Program-made: the position numbers and the translations under genes
In this document: piece after piece, positions 1-9,798 of the stretch
How positions within the stretch are numbered: position 1 is the first letter of the stretch
Layout of the letters: every line of letters begins with the position of its first letter
The notes under the pieces: generated by a model
Told to the model about the DNA's origin: nothing
Databases searched by the model: none
What the model saw: only the letters and a program-made list of their open reading frames with translations
DNA from: DATKCT01 sp035513055
GTDB lineage: Bacteria; Verrucomicrobiota; Verrucomicrobiia; Verrucomicrobiales; DEV007
Length of the DNA: 64,000 nt
Assembly: GCA_035513055.1 (NCBI GenBank)
Contig: DATKCT010000162.1
Location: 43,284-107,283 of the forward strand
Direction: 5' to 3'

Positions 1-251
1 TCCACGCCGTGGGCCCGGGCGATCGAAGCCACCGTGTCGCCCTTCTGGGCAATGTAGATCTTCGAACCGGGAACCGCCGGCAACGCCGGACGCCCCGCCG
101 CCTCCCGGCGGGCGGCGGGATCATTTTGACCCCCATCGGCGCCCCCGGCGGCCGGGCCCGGGCGCTTCTCGAGAAGGTGAAACGCCAAGATTCCGCCCAC
201 CGCGATGAGATGCAAGACAAACACAACCACAAATGCCTTCGAGAGTTTCAT
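1..251 (-). CDS. LysM-domain membrane-anchored protein, C-terminus cut by window edge
   Basis: The gene is too short for an automatic call because it runs off the left edge. From an ATG at 251 the translation opens with MKLSKAF and one hydrophobic segment (about residues 5-25). A Pro/Ala/Gly-rich linker follows, then a LysM start (KIYIAQKGDTVASIARAHG, about residues 65-83). LysM domains bind peptidoglycan glycan strands, so the protein is probably anchored in the inner membrane and reaches into the periplasm. It lies downstream of murD in the same direction, 124 bp away, where ftsW usually follows, so it may be part of the division cluster. Its exact role is unknown. Confidence 0.75.
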   Translation of the reverse strand, partial: MKLSKAFVVVFVLHLIAVGGILAFHLLEKRPGPAAGGADGGQNDPAARREAAGRPALPAVPGSKIYIAQKGDTVASIARAHGV

Positions 252-375
252 GTTGGTTTCCTCCCCTTCGCCCCACTCCTCCTCCATCACATCCGCCCTC
301 AAGCCGAATCTCCGGCTGCGAGACAGTTGTTCCGGAGAGCGAGGCCGGTTTCTCTTGATCGGTTTCCGTTTGGTT

Positions 376-1725
376 TTAGCGAACATGGGTCTGATGCATG
401 CGTTGTTCTACCGCAGCGCGGAACACCTCCCCGCGTTGCTCAAAATCCCGAAACATATCAAACGAGGACGTGCCCGGAGAAAAGAGCACCACATCTCCGG
501 ACCGCGCCGCCGCCTGCGCCAATCCTACCGCTCCCTCCACGCTGCCGGTCTCCTCACACGCCACGCGCCCGTCGCACAACCGGCTCCATTGCCGCCGGTT
601 CTCGCCAATGGCGATCACCTTACGCACTTTTTCCCGCAGCAGCTCCAGAAGAGGCGCGTAGTCTAACCCTTTGTCTTTCCCTCCCACGATCAACACCACC
701 GGCGCCGATTGCGCCCGCAGGGAGCTTTGCAGCGCGTGCGCGTTGGTCGACTTCGAATCGTTGACATAGATTGCGCCCCCCAAGCGCCCCACCAACTCAC
801 AGCGATGCGCCGGCGCCGCGAACTCCCCGGCGCTCTGCCGCATTCCGTCGAAAGTGAGTCCGTGGATCCACCCTACCGCCAAGGCAGCCATGAGATTCTC
901 GGCGTTGTGACGGCCCAACAAGCACGTTTCCGAAAGGGCCGCCACTGTCGCTCCCCGGAAAAGGATGCCGTCTCCGTCACCCGCCAATGAAAAGTCCGCT
1001 TCGCCATAGGCGCTGAATGTGATCGTCTCCGAACGCAACGGACATTCGGGGAACTCCAGAGAATTGATCACCGCGTGGTCTCGTTCATCCTGATTGAGAA
1101 AAATCCTCTGCTTAGCGCCGCGGTAATCCGCAACCGACGCATAACGATCCATGTGGTCGGGCGCGAAATTGAGCCACACCGAGATACCCGGATGAAAACT
1201 CGACACTGTCTCGAGCTGGAATGAACTCAATTCCAGCACCGCGGCCCGATGCCGGGATCCTTCCAGCACGATCTGAGAAAAGGGCTTTCCGTAGTTGCCG
1301 GCCGGTTCGCAGGCGATCCCTCCGCCTTGCAGCAGTCGCGCCGTCAACCCAGTGCAAGTCGTTTTCCCGTTGGTGCCGGTGATGGCGACCACCGGACCCT
1401 CCCAAAGTCGCCAGGCGAACTCGATCTCTCCCAACAACTCCCTGCTCGAGGCCATCCAGCTTCCGGCCAGCGCGCTGTCCCGCGGGATTCCCGGGCTCAG
1501 CACCGCCAGATCCATCCTCGCATCCGGCCGGAGAGCCTCCTCCCCCAACAGCACCCGCAGGCCCCGGGACCGCAGCTCCGCCGCCGCATCGGCCAATCGC
1601 TCCCCCGGTCCCGCGTCGGCCACCACCACTTCCGCCCCGCGCCCAGCAGCCAACAAGGCCGCCGCCCTCCCGCTCACGCCGGCGCCCAAAACCGCTACCC
1701 GTGTTCCCCGCAAGTTCATGATCAT
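376..1725 (-). CDS. murD: UDP-N-acetylmuramoylalanine--D-glutamate ligase MurD
   Basis: Cytoplasmic Mur ligase that adds D-glutamate to UDP-MurNAc-L-Ala. The N-terminal Rossmann motif VLGAGVSGRAAA, the Mur ligase P-loop ITGTNGKTTC (about residue 115) and the C-terminal YVNDSKSTNAHAL segment are typical of MurD. At 449 aa it has the normal family length. I placed the start at the ATG at 1725, which overlaps the mraY stop by 4 bp (ATGA), rather than the longer upstream frame that would run into mraY. It is part of the dcw operon. Confidence 0.95.
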   Translation of the reverse strand: MIMNLRGTRVAVLGAGVSGRAAALLAAGRGAEVVVADAGPGERLADAAAELRSRGLRVLLGEEALRPDARMDLAVLSPGIPRDSALAGSWMASSRELLGEIEFAWRLWEGPVVAITGTNGKTTCTGLTARLLQGGGIACEPAGNYGKPFSQIVLEGSRHRAAVLELSSFQLETVSSFHPGISVWLNFAPDHMDRYASVADYRGAKQRIFLNQDERDHAVINSLEFPECPLRSETITFSAYGEADFSLAGDGDGILFRGATVAALSETCLLGRHNAENLMAALAVGWIHGLTFDGMRQSAGEFAAPAHRCELVGRLGGAIYVNDSKSTNAHALQSSLRAQSAPVVLIVGGKDKGLDYAPLLELLREKVRKVIAIGENRRQWSRLCDGRVACEETGSVEGAVGLAQAAARSGDVVLFSPGTSSFDMFRDFEQRGEVFRAAVEQRMHQTHVR

Positions 1726-2849
1726 CGCAACTTGAGCGATGCAAGCCCGATCCCCGCGCAGATCATCGAAAGAATCCAAAACCGCACGATCACCCGCGTT
1801 TCCGGCCAGCCTTTCAGTTCAAAATGATGGTGAATCGGCGACATCCGGAAGATGCGCCGGCCCGTGAGCTTGAAGCTTCCCACCTGCAAAATGACGGACA
1901 CGGCTTCGATGACGAAGACGCCTCCTACGATGATCAAAAGCAACTCCTGTTTGCAGCAAATGGCCGCGGCGCCCAACATGCCACCGATCGCCAGCGAACC
2001 GGTGTCTCCCATGAACACCCGCGCCGGATAACAATTGAACCACAAGAAACCCAGGCCCGCCCCCGCAATGGCCAGACAGAATATGGTAATCTCGTTGGCC
2101 CAAGGATGATGAGGGATAAACAGGTAGGAGGAGTAATCCGGGCGCCCCGCCACGTAGTTGAGCAGGGCGAAAGTCGCCGCCGTCGTGATGGTGCAACCGA
2201 TGGCCAAGCCGTCCAGTCCGTCGGTCAAATTCACCGCATTGGAACAGCCCACGATCACGCCCGCGAACAGGAATACCACCAACAACCCCAACTGCATATG
2301 CAGATGGGACACCTCAACGCTGACAAAGGGCAGATACAGGCGGCTCATCATCCCCTCCTCGACCGCGTCGGGGTGACGGACCAACATCAAGTAACTGGTC
2401 ACCCCCACGGCCAAGATCGCCTGAGCCCCGATCTTCATCCACGCGCTGATCCCCGCCGACTTGCGGGCCCGCACCTTGGTGAAGTCGTCCACGAACCCCA
2501 ATATCCCCAGATAGAGCGTCACCCCCAAACAAAGCCAGACAAAGCCGTTGTCCCAACGCGCCCACAACAAGGTCGACACAATCACCGCCCCCAAAATAAG
2601 CAAGCCGCCCATCGTCGGCGTCCCCTCCTTTTTCCCGTGCAGTTCGTGAAGCTGATGCACCTCCACAGCCTCCCGGATGGGTTGGCCGATCTTCAGCAAG
2701 AAGAGCTTCCGGATCACGAAGTTCCCGCTCACGACAGTCAAAAGAAAGGCCGTCAATGCCGCGCCGAAAGCCCGGCTGCTCACATAACTGAATACGCGCA
2801 CGAGCGACTCGTATTGCTCCTCGAGAAGCTGGTAGATCCAGTAAATCAT
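1722..2849 (-). CDS. mraY: Phospho-N-acetylmuramoyl-pentapeptide transferase MraY
   Basis: Integral membrane enzyme that transfers phospho-MurNAc-pentapeptide to undecaprenyl phosphate, giving lipid I. The 375-residue product has about ten hydrophobic segments. It has the family motifs KKEGTPTMGGLLIL near residue 75, VNLTDGLDGLA (catalytic Asp region), FMGDTGSLAIGG and SPIHHHFEL. The start MIYWIYQLL at 2849 overlaps the murF stop (ATGA). The longer upstream frame would lie inside murF and was not used. Confidence 0.96.
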   Translation of the reverse strand: MIYWIYQLLEEQYESLVRVFSYVSSRAFGAALTAFLLTVVSGNFVIRKLFLLKIGQPIREAVEVHQLHELHGKKEGTPTMGGLLILGAVIVSTLLWARWDNGFVWLCLGVTLYLGILGFVDDFTKVRARKSAGISAWMKIGAQAILAVGVTSYLMLVRHPDAVEEGMMSRLYLPFVSVEVSHLHMQLGLLVVFLFAGVIVGCSNAVNLTDGLDGLAIGCTITTAATFALLNYVAGRPDYSSYLFIPHHPWANEITIFCLAIAGAGLGFLWFNCYPARVFMGDTGSLAIGGMLGAAAICCKQELLLIIVGGVFVIEAVSVILQVGSFKLTGRRIFRMSPIHHHFELKGWPETRVIVRFWILSMICAGIGLASLKLR

Positions 2850-4237
2850 GTCCCGGCGCCTCCATTTCCCTCCTGCAATATCCGCAACACTTCCTCCATG
2901 CGGACGGCGCGGCTGCCCTTCAACAACACCACATCTCCTTCCCCCGCCTCCCGGCGCAGCCATTCCGCCGCCGCACGGTGATCGTCCGCGTGCGACACCG
3001 CACAGCCCCCCCCCGATCCCAAGCGCGCCGTGATTTCCCGCGCTTCCGCCCCCACACTGCAAAGCAAATCCAAGCCCAGACTCGCCGCGTACTCCCCCGT
3101 TTCCCGGTGCGCTGCATCGCTTCCAGCCCCCAACTCACCCATGCCCCCCAGCACGGCAATTCGCCGGCCGCGCGCCGGGGTTTCGGCCAGAACGTCGAGA
3201 GAGGCTTTCATCGATTCGGGATTGGCGTTGTAGGCGTCCTGCAAAAACAAAACTCCGGCGTGCCGCAGCTCCTGCAGACGGCCCGGAGCCAGTTGCACGC
3301 CCGCCAAGGCGGCGGCCCCAAGTTCTAACTCGACCCCGCAACAAATGCCAACCGCCAACGCCAAGATCGCGTTGGAAACCATATGCCGGCCTCGAACCGG
3401 CAGAAATGCGTCGCATTCCTGATCAAAGCCGCGGATCTGAAAGCGGATGCCTCCCTCGACTGGTTCCAACCGGCAGGCCTGCAACTGGCCCTGCTCGATT
3501 CCGCCCTCAATCACGCGGGCCCGCGTCCGCTCCCGCAAGGCGGGAGTAAAGGGATCGGACGCATTCAAGACCAGCCACCCCCCTTCCGGCAGGGCCTCCG
3601 CCAGGTCGCCCTTTTCTTGCGCAATGGCTTCCCGGGCGCCCAAATGCTCGATATGCGCCGTCCCAATGTTGGTGATCACGCCCACGCCCGGCTGGGCCAG
3701 CGCGGTCAAGGCGGCGATCTCTCCCCTGTGATTCATTCCCAGTTCCCATACGGCAAAAGCGGTCCCCACTTCCATCTCGAGCATGCTCAGGGGCAACCCG
3801 ATGTGATTATTGAAATTGCCGCGCGTCGCGCTGACCACACCCCCTTGGGCAAGGACTTGAGCGATCATGTCCTTGGTCGAGGTCTTTCCGCTGCTGCCGG
3901 TGACCGCCGTGACCAAGGGATCGAGCAGGGTGCGGTAGGAGCGGGCTAGGCGCTGCAACCCGGCCAGGCTGTCCTCGACGCGGATGACGGCTCCTCCGAA
4001 GCGTTTCCAAGCCTCTGGATCCCGGCGATGAACCAAGGCGGCATGGGCGCCCTTTTGCGCGGCCTGATCCAGGAAATCGTGCCCGTCGAACCGTTCGCCT
4101 ACCAACGCCACATACAGGCTGCCCGGCCCCAACCTCCGCGTGTCGGTGCTCACCGCCCTCACCCGCAGTTCCCCCGCCCCAGCTTCCAACCGGCCGCCGG
4201 CCATCTCCGCCGCCTCCCGCGCGCTCAGTTCCTTCAT
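2846..4237 (-). CDS. murF: UDP-N-acetylmuramoyl-tripeptide--D-alanyl-D-alanine ligase MurF
   Basis: Cytoplasmic Mur ligase that adds D-Ala-D-Ala to the UDP-MurNAc-tripeptide. It shows the P-loop VTGSSGKTSTKDM (about residue 113), the LGMNHRGEI segment and LQDAYNANPESM, which is typical of MurF. The 463-aa length is normal. Start and stop overlap murE and mraY by 4 bp each, so translational coupling is likely. Confidence 0.95.
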   Translation of the reverse strand: MKELSAREAAEMAGGRLEAGAGELRVRAVSTDTRRLGPGSLYVALVGERFDGHDFLDQAAQKGAHAALVHRRDPEAWKRFGGAVIRVEDSLAGLQRLARSYRTLLDPLVTAVTGSSGKTSTKDMIAQVLAQGGVVSATRGNFNNHIGLPLSMLEMEVGTAFAVWELGMNHRGEIAALTALAQPGVGVITNIGTAHIEHLGAREAIAQEKGDLAEALPEGGWLVLNASDPFTPALRERTRARVIEGGIEQGQLQACRLEPVEGGIRFQIRGFDQECDAFLPVRGRHMVSNAILALAVGICCGVELELGAAALAGVQLAPGRLQELRHAGVLFLQDAYNANPESMKASLDVLAETPARGRRIAVLGGMGELGAGSDAAHRETGEYAASLGLDLLCSVGAEAREITARLGSGGGCAVSHADDHRAAAEWLRREAGEGDVVLLKGSRAVRMEEVLRILQEGNGGAGT

Positions 4238-5736
4238 CGCCGCGGAGCTTCCCCCGTAATCTCGTAGTCGCGCCGGGCCAGCAAGCGGCCCGCCACCCGG
4301 CGGTCATCAAAGGAGATCCTCCGGCCCGCCGTCTCTTGGTAATCCTCGTGACCCTTGCCCGCGATCAAGACCACGTCGCCGGGACGGGCGTGGGCGAACG
4401 CCGTCGCCAGAGCCTCCTCGCGGTCGCTCACCACCAGGCGAGGCGCGGCGCCCATGCCGGCCTCGATCGCGGCGAGAATCGCCGCCGGATCTTCTCCCCG
4501 CGGATTGTCGGAGGTGAGCACGGTGAAATCCGCCAAACGAGCGGCCGCCGCGCCCATCAGGGGCCTCTTCGTCCGGTCCCGGTCCCCACCGCACCCGAAG
4601 ACGACGGTCAGCCGCTTCGGATCCAAGGCACGCAGCGTCTCCAGGGCCTTCTCCAAGGCATCGGGGCTGTGCGCATAGTCGACAAACACGCGAAACCCGC
4701 CCCCGTGATCGAGCGCTTCCATCCGTCCCGGAACCTGGGGCGCTTCAGCCAGATGGCGCACCGACTCGCGAAAGTTCAGTCCCAGCGAAACCGCTCCCGT
4801 CAGCGCCGCCAACGCATTGTAGACATTGAATCGCCCGATCAAGGGCAGCCGAACCAGATGCGACCTCCCGCGTGCCTCCAAGCGAAAGGTGCTGCCCCAC
4901 AGGCCGGTGCGCAGGTCGGAAGCCCGAAACTCCGCCTTCATGCCCATTCCGAAAGTGGTCAGGTCCACCTTCCCTTCATAACGCCGGACCAGACGTTCGC
5001 CATACCGGTCATCGATATTCACCGTCAGCGACGGCCTTTTTCCGGGACCGGGAGAAACCAAGAGTTCGCCCAGCCGGGCTTTGGCCTCGAAATAGCTCTC
5101 CATCGACCCGTGATAGTCGAGGTGATCTTGTGAAAGATTTAGGAAGATCCCCACCGCGAAGGCGACCCCCGCCGCCCGCTCCTGCATCAGCGCGTGCGAT
5201 GAAACCTCCATCACCGCCGCCCGGCACCCGGCATCGCGCATCCGGCCCAAGCAATATTGCAGCTCCTCCGATTCGGGAGTGGTCCTCTCCGCCGCCACGG
5301 TCTCATCGCCCAGATCATAACGCACCGTCCCGATCAACCCGCACCGGTGCCAACTCGAACACACCAGATGATGCAACAAAAACGCCGTTGTCGTCTTGCC
5401 GTTGGTTCCGGTCACCCCCACCACCCGGAGATCCCTGGACGGATGCCCGTAGTACGCGTCCGCCGCCAACGCCAGCGCCAACCGGGAACCCTGAACACGC
5501 AACCAGGGGACCGTCAGCCCAGGCGGGCGCTCGATCTCCGCCACAATGCCCGCCGCCCCCCCTTCCAAGGCCTTCCCGATAAAATCGTGGCCGTCCGCCT
5601 CCTCGCCACGCAAGGCAAAAAACACGTCGCCCGGAGCCACCTGGCGCGAATCGTAACGCAGCCGCCCAATCTCTCCCGCGGCTTCCCGCGAAACCGCCGG
5701 CCCAGGGATCAGCGAAACCAGGTCATTCCAAGTCAT
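4234..5736 (-). CDS. murE: UDP-MurNAc-L-Ala-D-Glu:diaminopimelate ligase MurE
   Basis: Cytoplasmic Mur ligase that adds the third stem-peptide residue. It has the P-loop VTGTNGKTTTAF, the segment SYFEAKARL with the lysine normally carbamoylated, and TSDNPRGEDP near residue 410. The DNPR motif is the known signature for meso-diaminopimelate, so the wall is predicted to be of the Gram-negative DAP type. The length is 500 aa. It starts 27 bp after ftsI and overlaps murF by 4 bp. Confidence 0.95.
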   Translation of the reverse strand: MTWNDLVSLIPGPAVSREAAGEIGRLRYDSRQVAPGDVFFALRGEEADGHDFIGKALEGGAAGIVAEIERPPGLTVPWLRVQGSRLALALAADAYYGHPSRDLRVVGVTGTNGKTTTAFLLHHLVCSSWHRCGLIGTVRYDLGDETVAAERTTPESEELQYCLGRMRDAGCRAAVMEVSSHALMQERAAGVAFAVGIFLNLSQDHLDYHGSMESYFEAKARLGELLVSPGPGKRPSLTVNIDDRYGERLVRRYEGKVDLTTFGMGMKAEFRASDLRTGLWGSTFRLEARGRSHLVRLPLIGRFNVYNALAALTGAVSLGLNFRESVRHLAEAPQVPGRMEALDHGGGFRVFVDYAHSPDALEKALETLRALDPKRLTVVFGCGGDRDRTKRPLMGAAAARLADFTVLTSDNPRGEDPAAILAAIEAGMGAAPRLVVSDREEALATAFAHARPGDVVLIAGKGHEDYQETAGRRISFDDRRVAGRLLARRDYEITGEAPRR

Positions 5737-5763
5737 GGCTCCACCTTCCTCTCGTCCGCCCGG

Positions 5764-7839
5764 TCAGTCCACCGGTTCGGTGGGAGCAATGCCCAGGTAG
5801 GCCATAGCATCCCCCGCTATCGCGGAGAACACCGGGGCGGCCATGGTGCCGCCGTAGGCTTTCATGCCGTGCAATTCCTTCGGCCCGTCCATCATCACCA
5901 CAATGGCCAAACGCGGAGCGCCCGCGGGAATGCAACCCGCAAACGACACGATGTAGGGCAAGTCGGCCCCAGCCGTGCTTTTCCTGGAATAGTTGCGCGC
6001 CGTCCCCGTCTTCCCCGCCGCCCGGTAACCCGGAACCAGCGCCGCCTTGCCGGTCCCGTTCTTATTGTGCACCACCTCCTCCATCGCCGACAGAATTCCG
6101 GCCGCCGTTTTCGGGGAAATCACCTGACGCACTTCGCGGGGAGGATACGATTCCAAGACCCGGCGCTCCCGGTCCAGCCGGGCCGCCAGGATCCTCGGCT
6201 GCATGTACTTGCCTCCATTGGCGACCGTAGCTACCACAGCAGCCATCTGGAGGGGCGTTACCTGCACGTTATAGCCGAAGGCAATGCGCGAAGTCGTCAG
6301 ACTTCCCGACCAACGCAGATTGTCCTGAGGATGCGGCACGTAACCCGGCGCCTCAGCGCCCAGACCGGATCCCGGCGCGATCCCAATGCCGTAACTCCGG
6401 ATGGAATTGTAGAAGGCGCCAGGTCCCACGCGCTTCACCAGCTTGTAGGCTATAATATTGCTCGAACGATAGAAGGCTTCGCGCACCGTCGCAGTTATCC
6501 GGAATTTGGTTGGATCCTGTATCTTCCACGATTCCCGCCAGCCCGGTTCACCCCACCTCTCGCCGAAGTCAACCAGCTCGTCCCACTGCGCCGCTCCCGC
6601 GTCGATTGCACAGCCATAACTCAGGATCTTGAAAATGCTTCCAGGCTCGAAGGCGGAGCTGACCGCATGATTGCGCAACCCCTCCTGATTTTCACCCTCG
6701 ATCTCGCCGCTGCTCAGATTGAACCAAGGCCGGTTCGCCAGCGCCAGAATCTCTCCAGTGGCAGTATCCAACCCGACCGCGGAAATCGAATCCGGCCGGA
6801 AAAACTCCCAAGCTTCCGCGAGATGCTTCTCCACACTGCGTTGCAATACCACATCGATGGTCAGTCGCACCGAATCGCCCGCCTGCGGTTTCGTCCGCAC
6901 CACCTGCCCCCCCAGCAGTCCCTGCGCTTTTCGCCCAGGCAATCCTCGCAGGACTTTGTCCATCGTCCCCTCCACTCCTTCCACTCCGAACAACTGCCGG
7001 TTCTTGAGATTCCTCTGCCACGCTTCGTCGGGCGGAGCTATCCAGGCTTTCTCATCGCCGGGCGCCGCCTTGTCTCCAGGGTAAATCCTGTCGTCAGTAC
7101 GGACCCAGCCCACAATGTGGCAGGCCGTGGTCTCGAGCGGGTAGATCCGTTCGGCCCGGTCTTCGATCACCACGCCCCAGACCTGGCGCCGGATCCCCTC
7201 CTGCGCCAGAGGTTCCAGCCGGCTCTCGATTCGCCGCACCATTTCGACCTCCGCATCGTTCGTGGCGTAGGCTCGCCGGTATCTCCAATAGCGCTCGCCC
7301 GTTGGATAGCGGGCCGGGTCTCGGTCCGGCTGCACTTGGGCGAGCACGTCCTTTGCCGGCACTCCCAGTTCCTCTTCCAGAATCCCTGACAAAAGACCCA
7401 AATACGCGTCCTTCAACCTCTTCTCCTCAGCCAGCCGCCGTTCGTCTTCGGCCTCCTTGATCCGCTCCCGTTCATCCGGTTTCAGCCTTCTCCTCGACTG
7501 CCCGGATGGCGCCGCAGCCTCCTCTTCCACCGGCTCTCCCATCACTCGCAGCAGGGTCCGCAAGTCTTCATTGCGCCGCGGCAACGCGCTCGGCTCGAGG
7601 ATTACCGAAAAAATGGGACGCAGCGTCGCCAAGATCTCTCCGTTCCGGTCAACGATGCTTCCACGCTCAGCGAGAATCGCTCGCTCCCCGCTGGAACTGC
7701 TCTCATCCCCTTTCCGCGCTGCGCCCCGGTCCGAACCGGGGGCGTGGACGATCACCAAACGGAGTGCCAGGGCCGTGAAGAGCGCCACGAACCCGCAGGT
7801 CACGAGAACCGACCTCCGCTGTGATTGTAAATGAGACAT
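5764..7839 (-). CDS. ftsI: Septal transpeptidase (class B PBP) FtsI
   Basis: Membrane-anchored penicillin-binding protein that cross-links septal peptidoglycan. One N-terminal membrane segment (about 10-31) is followed by the PBP dimerisation region and a transpeptidase domain. The active-site motifs are SIFK at about 401-404, SSN at about 459-461 and KTG at about 610-612. At 691 aa it is longer than E. coli FtsI (588 aa). Part of the excess is a highly charged Glu/Arg/Lys stretch at about 103-145 in the dimerisation region. Its position between ftsL and murE supports the assignment. Confidence 0.94.
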   Translation of the reverse strand: MSHLQSQRRSVLVTCGFVALFTALALRLVIVHAPGSDRGAARKGDESSSSGERAILAERGSIVDRNGEILATLRPIFSVILEPSALPRRNEDLRTLLRVMGEPVEEEAAAPSGQSRRRLKPDERERIKEAEDERRLAEEKRLKDAYLGLLSGILEEELGVPAKDVLAQVQPDRDPARYPTGERYWRYRRAYATNDAEVEMVRRIESRLEPLAQEGIRRQVWGVVIEDRAERIYPLETTACHIVGWVRTDDRIYPGDKAAPGDEKAWIAPPDEAWQRNLKNRQLFGVEGVEGTMDKVLRGLPGRKAQGLLGGQVVRTKPQAGDSVRLTIDVVLQRSVEKHLAEAWEFFRPDSISAVGLDTATGEILALANRPWFNLSSGEIEGENQEGLRNHAVSSAFEPGSIFKILSYGCAIDAGAAQWDELVDFGERWGEPGWRESWKIQDPTKFRITATVREAFYRSSNIIAYKLVKRVGPGAFYNSIRSYGIGIAPGSGLGAEAPGYVPHPQDNLRWSGSLTTSRIAFGYNVQVTPLQMAAVVATVANGGKYMQPRILAARLDRERRVLESYPPREVRQVISPKTAAGILSAMEEVVHNKNGTGKAALVPGYRAAGKTGTARNYSRKSTAGADLPYIVSFAGCIPAGAPRLAIVVMMDGPKELHGMKAYGGTMAAPVFSAIAGDAMAYLGIAPTEPVD

Positions 7840-7851
7840 TGCAGGGAGACT

Positions 7852-8235
7852 TCAGGGTTCTGAGCGCGCTCCCGGTTCCACCACCCCCCGGTTCTGCGCC
7901 AACGTTGCCGAAACCGTCTCCGGCTCTCCCAACACCGCCATCTGGTCCAGGCTCGCCTCCCGCAAGTAACTCCCCTTCGCGAGAAGCGCTTCCTGCAAAT
8001 TGCTCCTGCTGGACAATTCCGCCATCTTCGCATTGAGATCAAAGATGTCTGTGTTCAGCCGCTCGATCTGCCCCTGAACCAAACGGCTCCTGTTCTCCAG
8101 CCGGTTCTGTTCTCCCTTCGCTTTCAAAGCCAGAAAGCCGATAAAGGCGAAAAGCGTCAGCGCCGCAAGCCAGCCCAGCAAAGCTGCAGCCAACCCCCGA
8201 CTCTCTTTATGGTGTTGTACGCGTAGTGTTTTCAT
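7852..8235 (-). CDS. ftsL: FtsL-like septum protein
   Basis: A 127-residue bitopic protein with a basic N-terminus (MKTLRVQHHKESR), one membrane segment (about 17-40) and a predicted coiled coil (about 45-85, rich in Glu, Arg, Leu and Asn). This architecture and the slot between rsmH and ftsI are characteristic of FtsL, although FtsL sequences diverge too much for motif recognition. The ATG at 8235 overlaps the rsmH stop by 4 bp. The longer upstream frame is inside rsmH. Confidence 0.75.
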   Translation of the reverse strand: MKTLRVQHHKESRGLAAALLGWLAALTLFAFIGFLALKAKGEQNRLENRSRLVQGQIERLNTDIFDLNAKMAELSSRSNLQEALLAKGSYLREASLDQMAVLGEPETVSATLAQNRGVVEPGARSEP

Positions 8236-9242
8236 GAATTCTCTCTCCCCGTCGCCGTCAGGCGCTCCGCAACCCGCAAACGCGCGCTCCGCGCCCGCGG
8301 ATTCGCCGCCGCTTCCTCCGCCGACGGCCGGATCGCCCCCCGCCGCGGAAGCCGGAAGACCCAGCCCGGATTGAGGCGCGGTCCCGGCCACTCCGGCCTG
8401 TCTAACCATCGCGCCGATCCCAGCCGCAAAAACCCCTTGGTCTCACGGTCTTCTAAAGAATGATAGCTCAACACCACCAGGCGTCCGCTTTCCCGCAGCC
8501 AGTCCGCCGTATGCCCCAACATCGATCGCAGCGCGCCTAACTCATCGTTCACCACCATCCGGATCGCTTGAAAAGTCCGGGTCGCAGGATGCCGCTTCCC
8601 CTGCCGCGGAACCACCGCCGCCACACATTCCGCCAATTCCCGGGTCGTCCGCAAGCGGCCCAATCCCCGCCGGCGCACCATCTCCCGTGCAATCCGGCGC
8701 GCCGCCCGCTCCTCACCATATTCCCAAATGACTCGCGCCAGTTCCTCCTCCGGCCACCCGTTCACCACTTCCTCGGCCGTCAATCCCGAACCGGCATCCA
8801 TGGTCATGGCCAAGGGGCCCTCCCGCATGAAGGAAAACCCCCGTCCCGCATCGTCCAATTGCCGCGACGACACGCCCAAATCCATCAGAATCCCGTCGAA
8901 GGCCGGCGCCGCAAACTCCTCCCCCAATAATTCCGGAAACGACGCCGCATTTCCCCAGTAGGCCGAAAACCGGTCGCCGAAACGCGCCAACCGCGCCCGC
9001 GACCATTGCACCGCCTCCAAGTCCCGGTCGATCGCCGCCACACAGGCCCCCGCCTCGAGGAAGGCCTCGCTGTGCCCTCCCCCGCCGAGCGTGCAATCCA
9101 GAATCCAGGCGCCTTCCCGCGGGCGCATCCACTCCATCACCTCCTCCAACATCACGGCTTTGTGATAACCCTCTTCCGCCTCCCCCCCACGGCCCGCGCC
9201 GCTGCCTCCACGCCGGTCTTTTCCCCCGCCTCCCACCGCCAT
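8232..9242 (-). CDS. rsmH: 16S rRNA (cytosine1402-N4)-methyltransferase RsmH (MraW)
   Basis: S-adenosylmethionine-dependent enzyme that methylates N4 of C1402 in 16S rRNA. The segment YHKAVMLEEVMEWM matches the usual RsmH N-terminus. Motif I is LDCTLGGGGHSEAFL, and GILMDLGVSSRQLDD and RTFQAIRMVVNDEL are family signatures. The start is uncertain. The ATG at 9242 gives 336 aa with about 30 non-conserved Gly/Arg-rich residues first. An internal GTG at 9236 or a start closer to YHKAV is possible. The frame upstream overlaps mraZ. Confidence 0.92.
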   Translation of the reverse strand: MAVGGGGKDRRGGSGAGRGGEAEEGYHKAVMLEEVMEWMRPREGAWILDCTLGGGGHSEAFLEAGACVAAIDRDLEAVQWSRARLARFGDRFSAYWGNAASFPELLGEEFAAPAFDGILMDLGVSSRQLDDAGRGFSFMREGPLAMTMDAGSGLTAEEVVNGWPEEELARVIWEYGEERAARRIAREMVRRRGLGRLRTTRELAECVAAVVPRQGKRHPATRTFQAIRMVVNDELGALRSMLGHTADWLRESGRLVVLSYHSLEDRETKGFLRLGSARWLDRPEWPGPRLNPGWVFRLPRRGAIRPSAEEAAANPRARSARLRVAERLTATGRENS

Positions 9243-9327
9243 CGCCGCCAACCCCGCCAGACGTGACAACAACGGTCCCGCCGGAAACTGCCCGCCCGCT
9301 TCCGCTCCTCCAAAGGCGATGCCCGCC

Positions 9328-9753
9328 TCACAAACCGAATTGCACCACATGGTGAACGAAATCCTCCTTCTGTTGCTCCTTCCGCGCTTCCCAGTCCGCC
9401 ACCCGCCACATGCTGATCCGGTTGGAATCCGCGACCAGGACCACTTCGCCCGCCTTCCGGTACTTCTCCGGCAAATCCTTCGGCAGCAGAACCCGGCCCT
9501 GCGAATCCATCGGACAGACCACAAAGCTTCCGAACAACTGCTCCTTCAGCGCCGCCCTCGCCTCGTCGCGCAGCTCGGTCGACGCATCAATCTTCTGCTG
9601 CAACACCTTCCAATACTCCGGCGGCATCAGGCGCAAGGTCGGATCCTTGGGATGCGGAAACCCGTACAACAGGGTCATCCCTGGATCACGCCAGCGGGCC
9701 GGAATGGTCAAGCGGCTCTTGGAATCGACGCTGAGGTAGGCATACCCCACCAA
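9328..9753 (-). CDS. mraZ: Transcriptional regulator MraZ
   Basis: Ring-forming AbrB-type DNA-binding protein that regulates the dcw operon. It contains two copies of the MraZ repeat, with signatures VDSKSRLTIPAR and MDSQGRVLLPK. The frame is open back to a GTG at 9813, but that codon is inside the predicted operator. Alignment to the family start (M-F-x-G-x-Y) favours the TTG at 9753, preceded by GAGAAGG five bases upstream, or the adjacent GTG at 9750. The TTG start gives 141 aa, which is the usual length. It is the first gene of the operon. Confidence 0.9.
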   Translation of the reverse strand: MVGYAYLSVDSKSRLTIPARWRDPGMTLLYGFPHPKDPTLRLMPPEYWKVLQQKIDASTELRDEARAALKEQLFGSFVVCPMDSQGRVLLPKDLPEKYRKAGEVVLVADSNRISMWRVADWEARKEQQKEDFVHHVVQFGL

Positions 9754-9798
9754 GGCGACCTTCTCGGAGGGCGTCTGGGCATCACCCCCAGTCACGTG

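Noticed and set aside
5257..7389. 710-codon open frame on the plus strand
   Set aside because: It is antisense to murE and ftsI, has no recognisable domain and is rich in Arg, His and Pro, the pattern of GC-driven frames opposite real genes.
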